From: Wurfbainia villosa
Lineage: Eukaryota > Streptophyta > Magnoliopsida > Zingiberales > Zingiberaceae
Length of the DNA stretch: 64,000 bases
Direction of reading: 5' to 3'
Assembly: GCA_025175895.1 (NCBI GenBank)
Contig: CM046004.1
Location: forward strand, 44,877,359 to 44,941,358
This document shows, piece after piece, positions 48,286 to 59,234 of this stretch. Position 1 is the stretch's first letter; each line of letters opens with the position of its first letter. The translations under genes and the position numbers were made by a program. The notes under the pieces are model-generated. The model made no database searches and was not told where the DNA came from. It saw only the letters and a program-made list of their open reading frames with translations.

Positions 48286-50178
48286 ATGGGTTTAGGGTGT
48301 GCCAACCTTGATTGGATGGGTAGTTAACTCAACCATGGCAATGGTGACATTTTAGGTCATTTTCAAGGTTATGGCTACCTTGGGAATGTGGTTTGATTTG
48401 AATCCTAAAGGTTTTTAGGACGTGCCAGTATTAATTATGAGTATTGATAAAATGATCGAATTGGCACAATTTAGGATTAGAGGTTTTTTTTTTGTGTGTC
48501 ATTTTGGGTTTTTGGCACACTAGGGAGATTAGTGATAATATGGCAAAATATATTTAATTATATCAAATGGCAATTAATATTAAAATTTAGGTATTATTAT
48601 ACCTATATATTTTATATGCCATGATTTGTTTGCCATATGCCATGACATGACATCATGTTTACTTTTATCATTTAAATGTCATGATCATGCTTAGAATTAA
48701 GTTTTAAATGTCATGTGTTTTTAGATTTCATCATATGTCATGACATCATGATCATTGGTCATGTTTTAATAATGCTATTATTTATGCCATGATCATACAT
48801 TCATGCATTAACCTGATTAAAATTGATTTAAGGACTATGGCATGACTTGGAGTCCCAGTTATAAGGGAATCAAGTAGAGTTGCTTTAGAAAATGCATGAA
48901 ACCCTAGTTTAGGGAGAACAAAACCCACATCTCACATCTAATTGACATGTATGTGTATTTATACACCATAGACACATGTGAGATGCTAGGATATGAGTTA
49001 AGTTCAAGGTGCATAGTTTTTGCATCTAGATGAACTAAAACTCATCCAATTCCATTTCGAATCATTAGGAAAGCTTGTGTACAAGTCACGCACATAGAGC
49101 CCAAGGAATATGATCCAAGATAAGGTTTTGAAAACATTTTAAAATCTTTTTGAAAAACCTTGGTGAAGTCTATCTTTTGATAGCAATCACCATTGATGAA
49201 GTTGATACAAAGTAGGGTCAAAACATTGAAAATTTCAATGGTTTTGAACTTTGTACCAATTTCACTATTTAATGGGTAAAATAATTTTCAAACATTTTTC
49301 ACCCATTGTATTAGTCATAAGTATTATACGTATCAAATTTCGTGATTTTTCGATATACGTATAATTAGTTATGATTTTTCAAAAATCATTTCTGATAATT
49401 GAAAATCGGGATTTTGATTATCGATCGCTCCCTTGGAGGCAATGATCGATGGAGGTTCGATCGTGATTTCGAATCACTCATCGTAGTCGATTCGGGTAAA
49501 CAAGGTTGTTTAACCCGATTTCAGCTACGGTTATGGTCCCTAATCACTCCTAACCATAGGATATGCTTTGGAAAGCATTATAAAGGGTGTAAATCCACTG
49601 GATATGGATTAGGAAAAGTGTTTAGGGTTTGTATCAATTTTAAGGTGCTGGAGAGTTCAATATTGAATTTCTAACCTTAATTTTGATGGCTTAGAATCCC
49701 TATTGGCTTAGGGACTTCCCAAGGACATTGTTGGTGCAATGGTCAAGGGGGAGCAAGCCTTTAGGGGGAGGTATCCATCTTGGAATGATGGATGTGTTTT
49801 TCTCCTTGAAAAGGAGAAGTTATTGGGAGAATATGACATCAATTGGGAAATTGATGGGATTTTTGAGAGACCCAATTTGGAAATTGGGAGAGTAAATAGG
49901 ATTGTCTCTCTTGAGTGATATTGGACTTGTCACTAGGAAGATGGTAGGCATCCTAAGTATATTTGGACCAAGGGGGAGATTGTAAGATCTCATTGGGACA
50001 TGAGACATTGACCTCCTTGGAGAGACGACCTTTTTGATGTTAGTCAAAAAGGGGGAGAATGTTTGGGAAAAACATTTGGAGAGTATTTACCAATTTGGGA
50101 TAATTGGTAAAGGATTTGAGTTAGTATTCTAACTCAATTATTTGTTTAGTTTTTGTCAAACATCAAAAAGGGGGAGAT
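48286..50178 (+). other. COP-D non-coding interior with five polypurine tracts
   Basis: There is no pol homology here. 48500-48830 is AT-rich, with repeated CCATGATCAT / GTCATGACAT motifs. Purine tracts of the form AAGGGGGAG or AGGGGGAGG occur near 49744, 49763, 49970, 50048 and 50168, the last directly before the 3' LTR (CAAAAAGGGGGAGAT). A 91-codon frame at 49399 has no recognisable similarity. Confidence 0.75.
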
Positions 50179-51381
50179 TGTTGGTGCAATCGGCCCAGGT
50201 CACGATTGACCAGGACTCGAGTTTGGCTTGAGTGAAGTTTTGATGTTTCGACAAAAACATATGACAATATAATTGTCATGGAAAGTCCAAGTTGGACACT
50301 TGGCATTTGGGAAAGTCCAAGTCCTGAGTACTTGGCAAATAGAAAGTCCAACATGTGTTGGCAAGGAAAGTCCAAGCATGGGTCTTGGCATGTAAAGTCC
50401 AAGCATGGGTCTTGGCATGGAAAGTCCAACATGGTCCAAGCGGGAGTCTTGGCAGCATAAGTCCAATGGTTGGTGGCGTAAAGTCCAAGCTGAGTCTTGG
50501 CGGCGTAAGTCCAATGTGCCTTGGCGGTGTAGACACCGTTAGCATGACATAGCCGACGGAAGCACCTGAAGGCTAGCGCGATGGATGAACAAGTCATGGA
50601 TGACTTGGAGGATCCGAGAGGCGTGAGGCGATGGAGGTGGCTAGAAGGTTTAGGTCTAGGCTAAGGGTGGTCTAGCAAGTATGGGGAACCATACTTGAGT
50701 TAAAACCTCATGTTTTGATGCCATGTGGGACCGAGTCAACTAGGGGCGGGTTACCGACGCCATAGGTTAGCGATCGATGATGGCTCGAGCGATCGGTGAT
50801 CGCGGTGATCACCGACGGTGCCCGGTGAATTCGCCACGTAATCGGAGTCGAGACTCGACCGTCGAGTGAGATTTCATCACCGTGATGGTCACAATCGGGC
50901 CGATCGATGGTAGTTCCGCTGACTTATCCAACGTGGAACTAGCCGTTGTCTCACGACAATGGCATCGATCACCGATCGATGGTCCCGACTCGATCGATAG
51001 ACTTTTTCCAGCACAGGTTGAAGCTATATATGGAGCTCGTGATGGAGGAAAAAGCAATCGGTTCTTGAGGGCTATTGGGGCGATTTGTTGGTGCAAATCA
51101 GGTCTCCAAGTGCAAGCAAGCAACCAAGCATTCAAGCAATCAAAACAAGTGTTGTAAAGTCTTTTCTTTACTTGTATTTCATATTTACATTGTATATTGC
51201 TTGTATTTCGTTCTTACTGTTGTAAGATCTATTGTAAGGGGTTTCTCCGCCTCCGACTTGTGTCGAGAAGGAGTGTTTATCATTAGTGAGTGCGTGTGCA
51301 TCACTAGGGCTTTTTAGAGCTCGATCCGTGGAGTAGGAACCGTGTGGTTCCGAACCACGTTATATCATTGTGTTAGCTTGT
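50179..51381 (+). repeat. COP-D 3' LTR, truncated
   Basis: Matches the 5' LTR from TGTTGGTGC onward, and crosses the GYP-B target intact near 50577-50600. It stops after GTTAGCTTGT at 51381, where U-out sequence (CCTTCACTC) begins. About 165 bp of LTR end and the expected right target duplication are gone. Internal deletions relative to the 5' LTR lie near 50433 and in the palindrome region 50710-51000. Confidence 0.92.
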
Positions 51382-51868
51382 CCTTCACTCATCTTATACC
51401 CAATTGGTTCAGGACATGGTCTATAGTGTCAGTCCCCACTAGGTTGACTACGTCACACCTAGCCCAAGTATCATTTTCTCGTCCTACGGATTCTAGTTAC
51501 TGCACATGTATCGAAGAGTACCTTACTCTAAACATGTAATGCTTTCGCCAAAGACTTTAGTAACAATCCGACAAGAGGCCATGAGTATACATCTCCTCGC
51601 AAGGAGTGGTGAATCCTTTATAGGCTATTCAAACAACTTCGATCACTTCAACTTATACCCAATCATCCCGGGTCCACATCTCCTCAGAGATGCTTGCTTA
51701 AGATGTCAAAGCATAAGTCTTCATGATCAAGAAGACTTGAATACCGCAAGTCAAAGGAACATTACACTTAAGCTATAGTAAGAACTTCATTGACATATCT
51801 ATATATGCAGAGAACCATATGAAGTCTTACGGCTGGTCACTCCAATGAACTAGTTACCATAACTAGCA

Positions 51869-54104
51869 TCTGTTAGTAATATATGAGAGATGTCCTAAGG
51901 CAATCGCCTTATGTATGAACCATTCATATGATAAATGAAGATTCACTATTTGAGTATACATGGTTTCATGTATTTGATTGGATCTTAAACTCATTTACTG
52001 AATGTCCGTGATACGACTCACAGCATGAGAGAATTTGTGATTGGATCACAACTAGTGAGTATCTCTACATGTGTAATTGTGATGTATCAGAATTATCCCT
52101 AGTCGATGAATTGATGGATTTGGACACCATCAATTCTGTCGAGACTAGCACGAGGTATACTCCTTGGTGTATCCAAGCAGTTGATTCTCACTGGCTAGAG
52201 ACATTGTGATGTCCGGAGTTAATCGTGGATGCTAGTTATAGTAACTTGTTCATTGGAGTGACCAACCGTAAGACTTCATATGGTTCTCTGCATATATAGA
52301 TATGTCAATGAAGTTCTTACTGTAGCTTAAGTGCGATGTTCCTTTGACTTGCAGTATTCAAGTCATCTTGATCATAAAGACTTATGCTTTGACATCTTAA
52401 GCAAGCATCTCTGAGGAGATGTGGACCCGAGATGATTGGGTATAAGTCGAAGTGATCGAAGGTGTTTGAATAGCCTATAAAGGATTCACCACTCCTTGTG
52501 AGGAGATGTATACCAATGGCCTCTCGTCGGATTGTTACTAAAGTCTTTGGCCAAAGTATTACATGTTTAGAGTAAGGTACTCTTCGATACATGTGCAGTA
52601 ACTAGAATCTGTAGGACGAGGAAATGATACTTGGGCTAGGTGTGACGTAGTCAGCCTAGTGGGGACTGACACTATAGACCATGTCCTGAACCAAGTGGGT
52701 ATAAGATGAGTGAAGGGAATGGGGTACGATTCATTCGAGCTGCTGAAGGGTTTCAGAAATAGTTCTGGATCAACCATTGATCTTTTCGGTTAATTGGGGA
52801 TCATGATGTACTACTAGGTGGCACTCATGATCATTCTATAATTAATGGTTAATTATAGACGGCCAACATAAACCGAGAACCTATTTGGTCACACGCACAA
52901 CGAGCGTAATCCGAAGGATTTAAAACGAGCTTGAGAATGAGATTCTCAGACTGAGAGAAACAAGGTTTGGTTGGACCAAACAAGAAGCGAGCATTAAATC
53001 ATTTCAGTCGCAATGGAAGCGTGGATGAGCCGTGTCTTATGAAGACATGATGGACGAACCAAAATGGTTTGGTTCTAATCCAACGGAGGAGAATAAACCA
53101 AAGGGGGTTTGGTTTGTTTTAAACGAATGAACTAAAGTTGGTTCGGTTAGTTTTAACTTAAAATAAACCATCATGGTTTGGTTTATTTTAACTTAAATTA
53201 ATGGAGCAGGTTAACGGGCCTTTGGTTATGATCCAATAACCATTAAGAGAATTTTTTCTCTATAAAATAGGGCTTAAGGGTTTTTGTTAAACCCTAATCA
53301 AAATCCCTAACCTAATTGTGGCCTCCCAACCTCTCCCTCCTCTCCATCTAGTCAGTGCCAACTCCTTGCCGCCGCCCGACTCCTCCAACCGGAGACCAGC
53401 TGCTGCCGTCTTCTCCACTTGCCGGCGTTGAGCTGCTACCGGAGGAGCTCCGGTGATCATCCTTGGCTCCGGCGACAAGGTGAGCACATTGCTTTCCTTA
53501 TTTGGCCGGCGCAAGGTCTCCACCAAAGCTGTCCAGTTTTCTGGACAACTTGTTTCCCTCTTGTCGGAGTGTCATTTGGATGACGTTTGGAGATCCGACA
53601 GCGCCTTCCTTACCGGGGATTCGATCTCCGGTAATTCTCATAGGTGGAGGATGAAGGATTCGTCAAACGGTTGACGAATACCTCTCCGGAGAAGCGAGTT
53701 TTTGAGGACTCATTTTGGATCCGAATTTTTATTCGGATCGTGATCTTCCCTCGATCACGTCGTCTTCAACACGAGGCTAGTAACCCGTATGAAGACGAGG
53801 CTTGTGACTTAGTGAAGTCATCCCGAAGATACTCGGCGTGGATACGGATAGAGACGATTCTAGCGAGAATCATTCCGGTTGATGTCTTTCCCGCTACACG
53901 TGATACATCAGGTATACGCAGTTTAAGTTTCCTTTTATTGCAAAATTTGAATTTACGGTTATGTCTACACATGTTGTACTATGCATGCGTGTGATGTGTG
54001 TCGTAATAAATTAGATTTATTATTTTATTCCTTCCGCTGTGCACATGTTTTCGAAACATGTTCGAACACACGCTCGCCGCGGTGCCGGAAACCCAACAGC
54101 ATCC
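51869..54104 (+). mobile_element. U-in, solo LTR (2236 bp) with TSD GCATC
   Basis: Starts TGTTAGTAATATATG and ends CCGGAAACCCAACA, with duplications GCATC at 51864-51868 and 54105-54109. It is a complete plus-strand copy of the LTR that forms U-out on the minus strand, inserted into U-out itself. TATA box CTCTATAAAATAGGG at 53258-53272, with GGTTTGGTTTRTTTTAA repeats upstream (53105-53190). No reading frame is convincing. The short frames near 53300-53990 are leader sequence and match the corresponding stretch of U-out only in part. Confidence 0.94.
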
Positions 54105-54465
54105 ACGATTAACTCCAGACATCACAATGTCTCCAGCCAGTGAGAATCAACTACTTGGATACACCAAAGAGTATACCTCGTGCTAGTCTCGACAGAATCA
54201 ATGATGTCCAAATACATCAATTCATCGACTAGGGATAATTCCGATACATCACAATTACACATGTAGAGATACTCACTAGTTGTGATCCAATCACAAATTC
54301 TCTCATGCTATGAATCGTATCGTGGACATTCAGTAAATGAGTTTAAGATCTAATCAAATACATGAAAACATGTATACTCAAATAGTAAATCTTCATTTAT
54401 CATATAAATGATTCAAACATAAGGCGATTGCCTTAGGACATCTCTCATATATTACTAACAGGGAG

Positions 54466-55023
54466 CAGTGTCAGCAGCAGTTTCTGAATAAATACTTCCC
54501 ACCAAGTAAGACTGCTCACATGCGCCACCTTATCACTAGCTTTTGCCAGAAGGAGGGGGAGTCCTTATTCGAAGCATGGGATCGCTACAAGGGGCTACTT
54601 TATCAATGCCCACACCATAGACTGGAGAGGTGGTTGGTGATCCACATTTTCTATAATGGGATCGCTTACACCACAAAGATGTCCCTAGATTCTGCCACAT
54701 GAGGAGCTTTAATGAACAAGCCCATAGAGGAGGCGGAGGAGCTTATCAAAGAAGTGGCCCAAAACCACCATCAATGGGCCTCCAAACGTGGTCAACCCAC
54801 GCCTGCAGTAGGATGATACACTGTCAACTCCATGGACCACCTTTCAGCGAGGATGGACGTACTAAGTAGACGGTTTGAATCTTTGAATCCTTCACCTGCA
54901 TGCGCGACCATTGACTTTGGAGAAGGAGCAGCAGTGTATCGTGAGGACCACTATGTAGGGCAGGGGACCGTAGACGAGCAGATTGAGCATTGTGACGCGA
55001 TTGGGGACTATGATCAAAGGCCC
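54466..55023 (+). pseudogene. ATH gag, continuation
   Basis: Resumes after the GGGAG duplication with QCQQQFLNKYFPPSKT, the conserved second half of the Athila/Tat gag core, then LITSFCQKEGESLFEAWDRY and LLYQCPHH. In-frame stops occur after LDSAT (54700-54702) and near 54816 (TGA). The tail (ARMDVLSRRFESLN) ends at 55023, where the GYP-C LTR starts. GGCCC at 55019-55023 is its left target half. Confidence 0.88.
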
Positions 55024-55285
55024 TGTCACGCCCGCCCTTCTCATAATCTAGAGGGGGAGGAAGGACGGCGCGACGCGAACATAAATGCATGCATATACAG
55101 CGGAAGAATTTAAACTTAAAAAAATGGAACATGCATTTACCTTCAACCATGCAAATATCTCTACATTCTTAACTATGTAACAGGTGAACATTTACCTCAG
55201 GGGAGTATGCTTAACATGCATGGGTATAATTGGTTAAAGCTTTTCTTTCTACCATACTTTACATGTTCTTTTAACTACAACTTAT

Positions 55286-56393
55286 TGTTGGATCGATGCG
55301 GTTCGCTAGAGGGGGGGGTGAATAGCGAAAAGCCTTTTTCTTTCGAATTCGTTTCAAGACAAATATATGCAGCGGAAATGTAAATGAAACAAAAAGAGAC
55401 AAGTTTGTTTTTTACTTGGTTCATAGCCTTCCGCTACTACTCCAAGGCCCTAACGGTCCTAGACCGTGTACGGAGGGCAATTCACTAAAACACTCCTCCT
55501 CGTTGGAGGTAGGAGTTTGATGATTACAAAAAAAACTTTGAAGCAAAATGATAGAGAGACAAACCCTCTCTTCTATTAAAGTAAAATGCAACGATAGAAA
55601 AACCTCGAGTAAAAGAGTTGCAATATTGAAAACAATAACAAGGATTATACCAACAACTAAAAATAAAGACCTTAAGCTAGGGTTGTTGGCAGCACTTCGT
55701 TGTCGTAGAGTCGTCGGAGAGTCGCAGCACTTAGAATTATATCAAGACCCTAGGTTAGGACCTCCTTTTATAGCCTTTGAGCCCCTTTTCGAGAGGAACC
55801 CTAGCCAATCATATTTGAGCACCACTCCCCTTGAAATTTGGTGATAAACCTTGACTCCTCGAGGCTGATCCTTTGACCAGCAGTTGACTGATGGCCATCA
55901 CCAGTCGACTGCTGGCAGCATCAGTCGAGTGCTAGCCGTAGTCACCCGACTGATGGATGGCGGCGAGTCCTTGAGTTGGCGGATCGGCCGATCGTAAGGC
56001 AATGTTAGCTTAAAGAAAACATTATTTCGACGGTCGTCGACCGTCCGATCTCGACCTAGACCACCTATTAGATGTCTTGGGTCGGATCTACTCTTAAGTC
56101 TTTCCCCGTAACGAGGATACGACCTTACTTACACTCGCACACATGAGCTTACCTCGATACTTACGTGTTGCTTTTGCTTCCGGCCTTCCACTCAATTCCT
56201 TCGGCTCCCTCCGAAGTCACTTGGGTGTCGCCCGACCACCGCGGCTTCCTCCGGGTGTCGCTAGCCTTCAGCTCCAACTATAGAAATTTTCTGCACACTC
56301 GATTCAGCTCGTGAGATAACAACATGAGCTTAACTTTGTATCGTTTGCTATAATCAAAACTCAGGTTCGACTTGGGTGCCTACTGCACCAACA
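55286..56393 (-). repeat. COP3 3' LTR (1108 bp)
   Basis: The plus strand opens TGTTGGATCGATGCGG and closes CTGCACCAACA. TATA box on the minus strand GGCTATAAAAGGAGG near 55764-55778. Compared with its partner it lacks 17 bp near 55719, and it differs strongly at 55875-56005 (the palindrome region) but little elsewhere. Confidence 0.95.
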
Positions 56394-56600
56394 ATCTCCC
56401 CCTTTTTGATTTATGGCAAACCCACATACAAAGTTAAGTGCATTAAGAAAAGATATGCATGAATGAGCAGGAGTGTTAAGAGCATGAATGAACAGGAGTA
56501 TAAAAACTCTTTTTCAAGTGCTCCCCCTTGAGGAATCCTCCCCCTTGACCGAGGGTGAGTACTTGAGAAAGAGTTTTAACTCTCCCCCTTGACGTTTGCT
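56394..56600 (-). repeat. COP3 polypurine tract and extra PPT copies
   Basis: Directly at the LTR the minus strand reads ATCAAAAAGGGGGAGAT. Further AAGGGGGAG copies lie near 56523, 56540 and 56582 (plus-strand CTCCCCCTTG). Confidence 0.8.
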
Positions 56601-57160
56601 ACTAAAAAAGAATTAAGTAACCGAAATTACTTAATATTGGCCATAGTATTTAAAATAAATAAGTTCAAGTGTCGTATATCGAAAAAATTTGACCCCTTAA
56701 CTTTGACCTTTTAACTTTGGCCTTTTTCTCCCCCTTTTGCCGTATATCGAAAAGAGTAAGGGGTGTGTGGAAAACAAAATAAGTGTTAAATTTAAAGTCC
56801 AAGCATGTTCCCCATTTTTTATTTTTAAAAAAAATATACTGAAAATAAGCTCATCTATAAAATGTTCGACTCATATTTGGCTTGATTGATATGAAAGATC
56901 AACCAGTCCTGGTCAGAGTCGGCTAGTGTGTATGATTATACTCCATAGTTCGTGGCGATGCACTAGATCTACATCTGGAACCAGGAGTAAGGTCCTAACA
57001 TCTCACGCCCATCTATGTGGCTAAGTACACAAACACATTAGTCCTATGTGTATTGGCTCCTTAAATCTATAGGTGCATGATATCTAAGGTATGTCCTATG
57101 CTAGCTCCATAAAAATGAAAATTTAAGAAATAGTAGTAAGAAAATATAATTTGCAAGTTC
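56601..57160 (-). other. Untranslated 3' region of COP3
   Basis: AT-rich, no frame. It is similar in order to COP1 5520-6160, including the GATGCACTAGATCTACATCTG block near 56957 (21 bp counted with its last base), which is also found in COP2. Confidence 0.6.
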
Positions 57161-59234
57161 CTATTCTACTACGCACATGCCCAATTTTCGTCTTAATAGA
57201 CTAAATTCGGCTTCGGGTAGGGGTTTAGTAAATAGGTCTACTAAGTTAGACTTCGATTCGACGTATTCGAGTTGTATTGCTCCGTTGGCCACATGTTCTC
57301 GAATGAAATGGTGTTTGACCTCTATATGTTTGGTCCTAGAGTAACATATCAGATTCTTAGTAAGATTAATTAAACTAATGTTGTCTACGTGAAGTTTAGT
57401 ATTCGTAAAGTTTAACTTAAAGTCGCGGAGAGTGTGCTTCATCCAAAGAAGTTGAGTGTCACACTCACCCATCGCGATGTATTCAGCTTCGGTGGTAGAT
57501 AAAGCGACACAGTGTTGCTTCCTACTGCACCAACTTACTAGACTCGAGCCGAGAAGTTGACAACAACCACTCGTGCTCTTTCTATCGAGCTTACTACCGG
57601 CATAGTCCGAATCGGAGTAGCCGATTAGTTCGAACTCCGTAGATCTAGGGTACCAAATACCAACGTTAAGTGTACCCTTAAGATATCTAAGGATACACTT
57701 AACTAGGGTTAGGTGAGACTCCTTAGCACAGGTTTGAAACCTGGCGAACATACTTACTGCGAATAGGATGTCGGGTCGGCTCACAGTTAAGTATAGGAGA
57801 CTTCCTATCGCGCTCCTATAGTACTTTAAGTCAATGGACTTACTTTCTAGGTCTTCTCCTATGTTAACATTAATCGCCATTGGGGTGTTTATTATCTTAG
57901 CGTCTTGCATTCCAAATCTTTTAATTAACTCCTTAGTGTATTTTTGTTGATATAGGTATATACCATCCTTAGTTTGTTTAATTTGTAGACCTAAAAAGAA
58001 ACATAACTCGCCTACCAAGTTCATTTCGAACTCACTTTCCATGAGCGAAACGAACTCGTTTAGTAAGGCTGAGTTAGAGGTTCCAAAAATTATATCATCT
58101 ACGTAAATTTGAGCTATGAATATTTCTTTACCTAAGGTTTTTACAAAGAGAGTTGGGTCAACTAAGCCTTGGTTAAACCCTTTTGACTTAAGATGGATTG
58201 AAAGTCTCTCGTACCAAGCTCGAGGAGCTTGTTTAAGTCCATAGAGAGCTTTCTTAAGTTTTAGAACATGGTCGGGTTTATCTAGATTTTCGAATCTGGG
58301 GGGTTGGCTAACATAAACTTCTTCTTTAATGTATCCATTTAGGAATGCCGACTTAACATACATTTGAAACAGCTTAAATCCGCGATGTGCGGCATAAGCT
58401 AGCAACATTCGAATGGATTCGAGTCTAGCTACTGGGGCATAGGTTTCATCGTAATCTAAGCCTTCGACTTGACTAAACCCTTTGGCGACCAACCTAGCCT
58501 TGTTTCTAACTACTTCACCTTTATCATCAAGCTTATTTCGAAACACCCACTTTGTTCCAATTATCGTTTTGTCTTTAGGTGGTGGTACTAATTCCCACAC
58601 TTCATTCCTAGTAAATTGAGCTAGCTCTTCTTGCATTGCAATAATCCAATCGGGATCAAGAAGAGCTTGTTCAATTGATTTGGGTTATATCTTTGAAATT
58701 AAGGAAATTTGACTAAGGTTCCTATAGGATGCTCTAGTTCGAACTCCTAGATTAGGATCTCCTATCACTTGATCGATAGTGTGGTTAGTTTGAATCCTAG
58801 ATTGGGTTGGGTTTGTGTCACCTAATGCTTGATCAATGGGGTGACTTGGTTGAACACTAGTTTGACTCGGATCACTTGTCACTTGGTCGACAAGAGAAGT
58901 TGGTTGATGTGGATTAGACTCGATCTCAGGGTCGGAGACGAGTTTGGTATCAGTGGGCTCAACACTTGGGGTCATTAAGGGTTTTGTAGGTTCGGGTACT
59001 TCATCGAACACTACATTAATAGTCTCTTCGACTTTAAGGGTATCGTGGTTATATACCCTATAGGCCCTACTCGTGGTTGAGTATCCTAAGAAGATTCCGG
59101 TGGAGGTTTTGGATTTGAATTTCCCTAGGTGGTTCTTAGTGTTTAAGATATGTACTTTACATCCAAATACCCTAAAGTACTTGATGTTGGGTACTTTATT
59201 GTGATAAATCTCGACGAGGTCTTAAGGTGCCTCT
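57161..59234 (-). pseudogene. COP3 pol: integrase C-terminus, RT, RNase H
   Basis: Right to left: KYFRVFGC and FLGYSTTSRAYRVYN (59050-59190), an acidic/proline linker, then RT from MQEELAQFTRNEVWELV (58636) with motif KARLVAKGFSQ, motif A, the catalytic QIYVDDIIFG (about 58090-58113) and FFLGLQIKQT, and RNase H with KLDRKSTS, STTEAEYIAMGE and HFIREHV to the end GMCVVE. RT-RNase H is open for 491 codons. Defects: TAA at 58685-58687, in frame between linker and RT, and codon TAT at 58358-58360, so motif A reads QMYVKSAFLNG where the family has an aspartate that binds metal. A frame change near 59235 separates it from integrase. Confidence 0.92.

Larger units (their letters stand above)
33357..51381 (+). 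mobile_element. COP-D, gag-only Sirevirus-like LTR retrotransposon
   Basis: LTRs begin TGTTGGTGCAATCGGCCC at 33357 and 50179. The 5' LTR ends GGGTCCTAACA at 46547 and is followed by a primer-binding site, one gag frame, 1.9 kb of non-coding DNA with five polypurine tracts, and the 3' LTR. No protease, integrase or RT is present anywhere between gag and the 3' LTR. This layout matches the terminal-repeat-with-gag (TR-GAG) class of non-autonomous elements. GYP-B interrupts the 5' LTR. The 3' LTR lacks its last about 165 bp. Confidence 0.9.
32034..54460 (-). mobile_element. U-out, solo LTR (about 2.2 kb without insertions) with TSD GGGAG
   Basis: On the minus strand it starts TGTTAGTAATATATGAGAG at 54460 and ends CCGGAAACCCAACA at 32034. 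Duplications GGGAG lie at 32029-32033 and 54461-54465. Its own sequence is 32034-33356, 51382-51868 and 54110-54460. Inserted in it are COP-D and U-in. A stretch of about 63 bp is missing at the COP-D right junction, compared with U-in. The TATA position (near 32870) reads TCTAGAAAATAG, so the TATA box is mutated. AAACAAACCAAACC-type repeats at 32940-33030 lie upstream of it. Confidence 0.92.
29986..55023 (+). mobile_element. ATH, Athila/Tat-type Ty3-gypsy element, 5' part, split by U-out
   Basis: 5' LTR at 29986 to about 31334, primer-binding site at 31341, and gag at 31593-32033 and 54466-55023. The element is cut at 55024 by GYP-C, and its remainder is beyond the window. Left target half ATTGA at 29981-29985 inside the COP2 gag. 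Confidence 0.85.
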
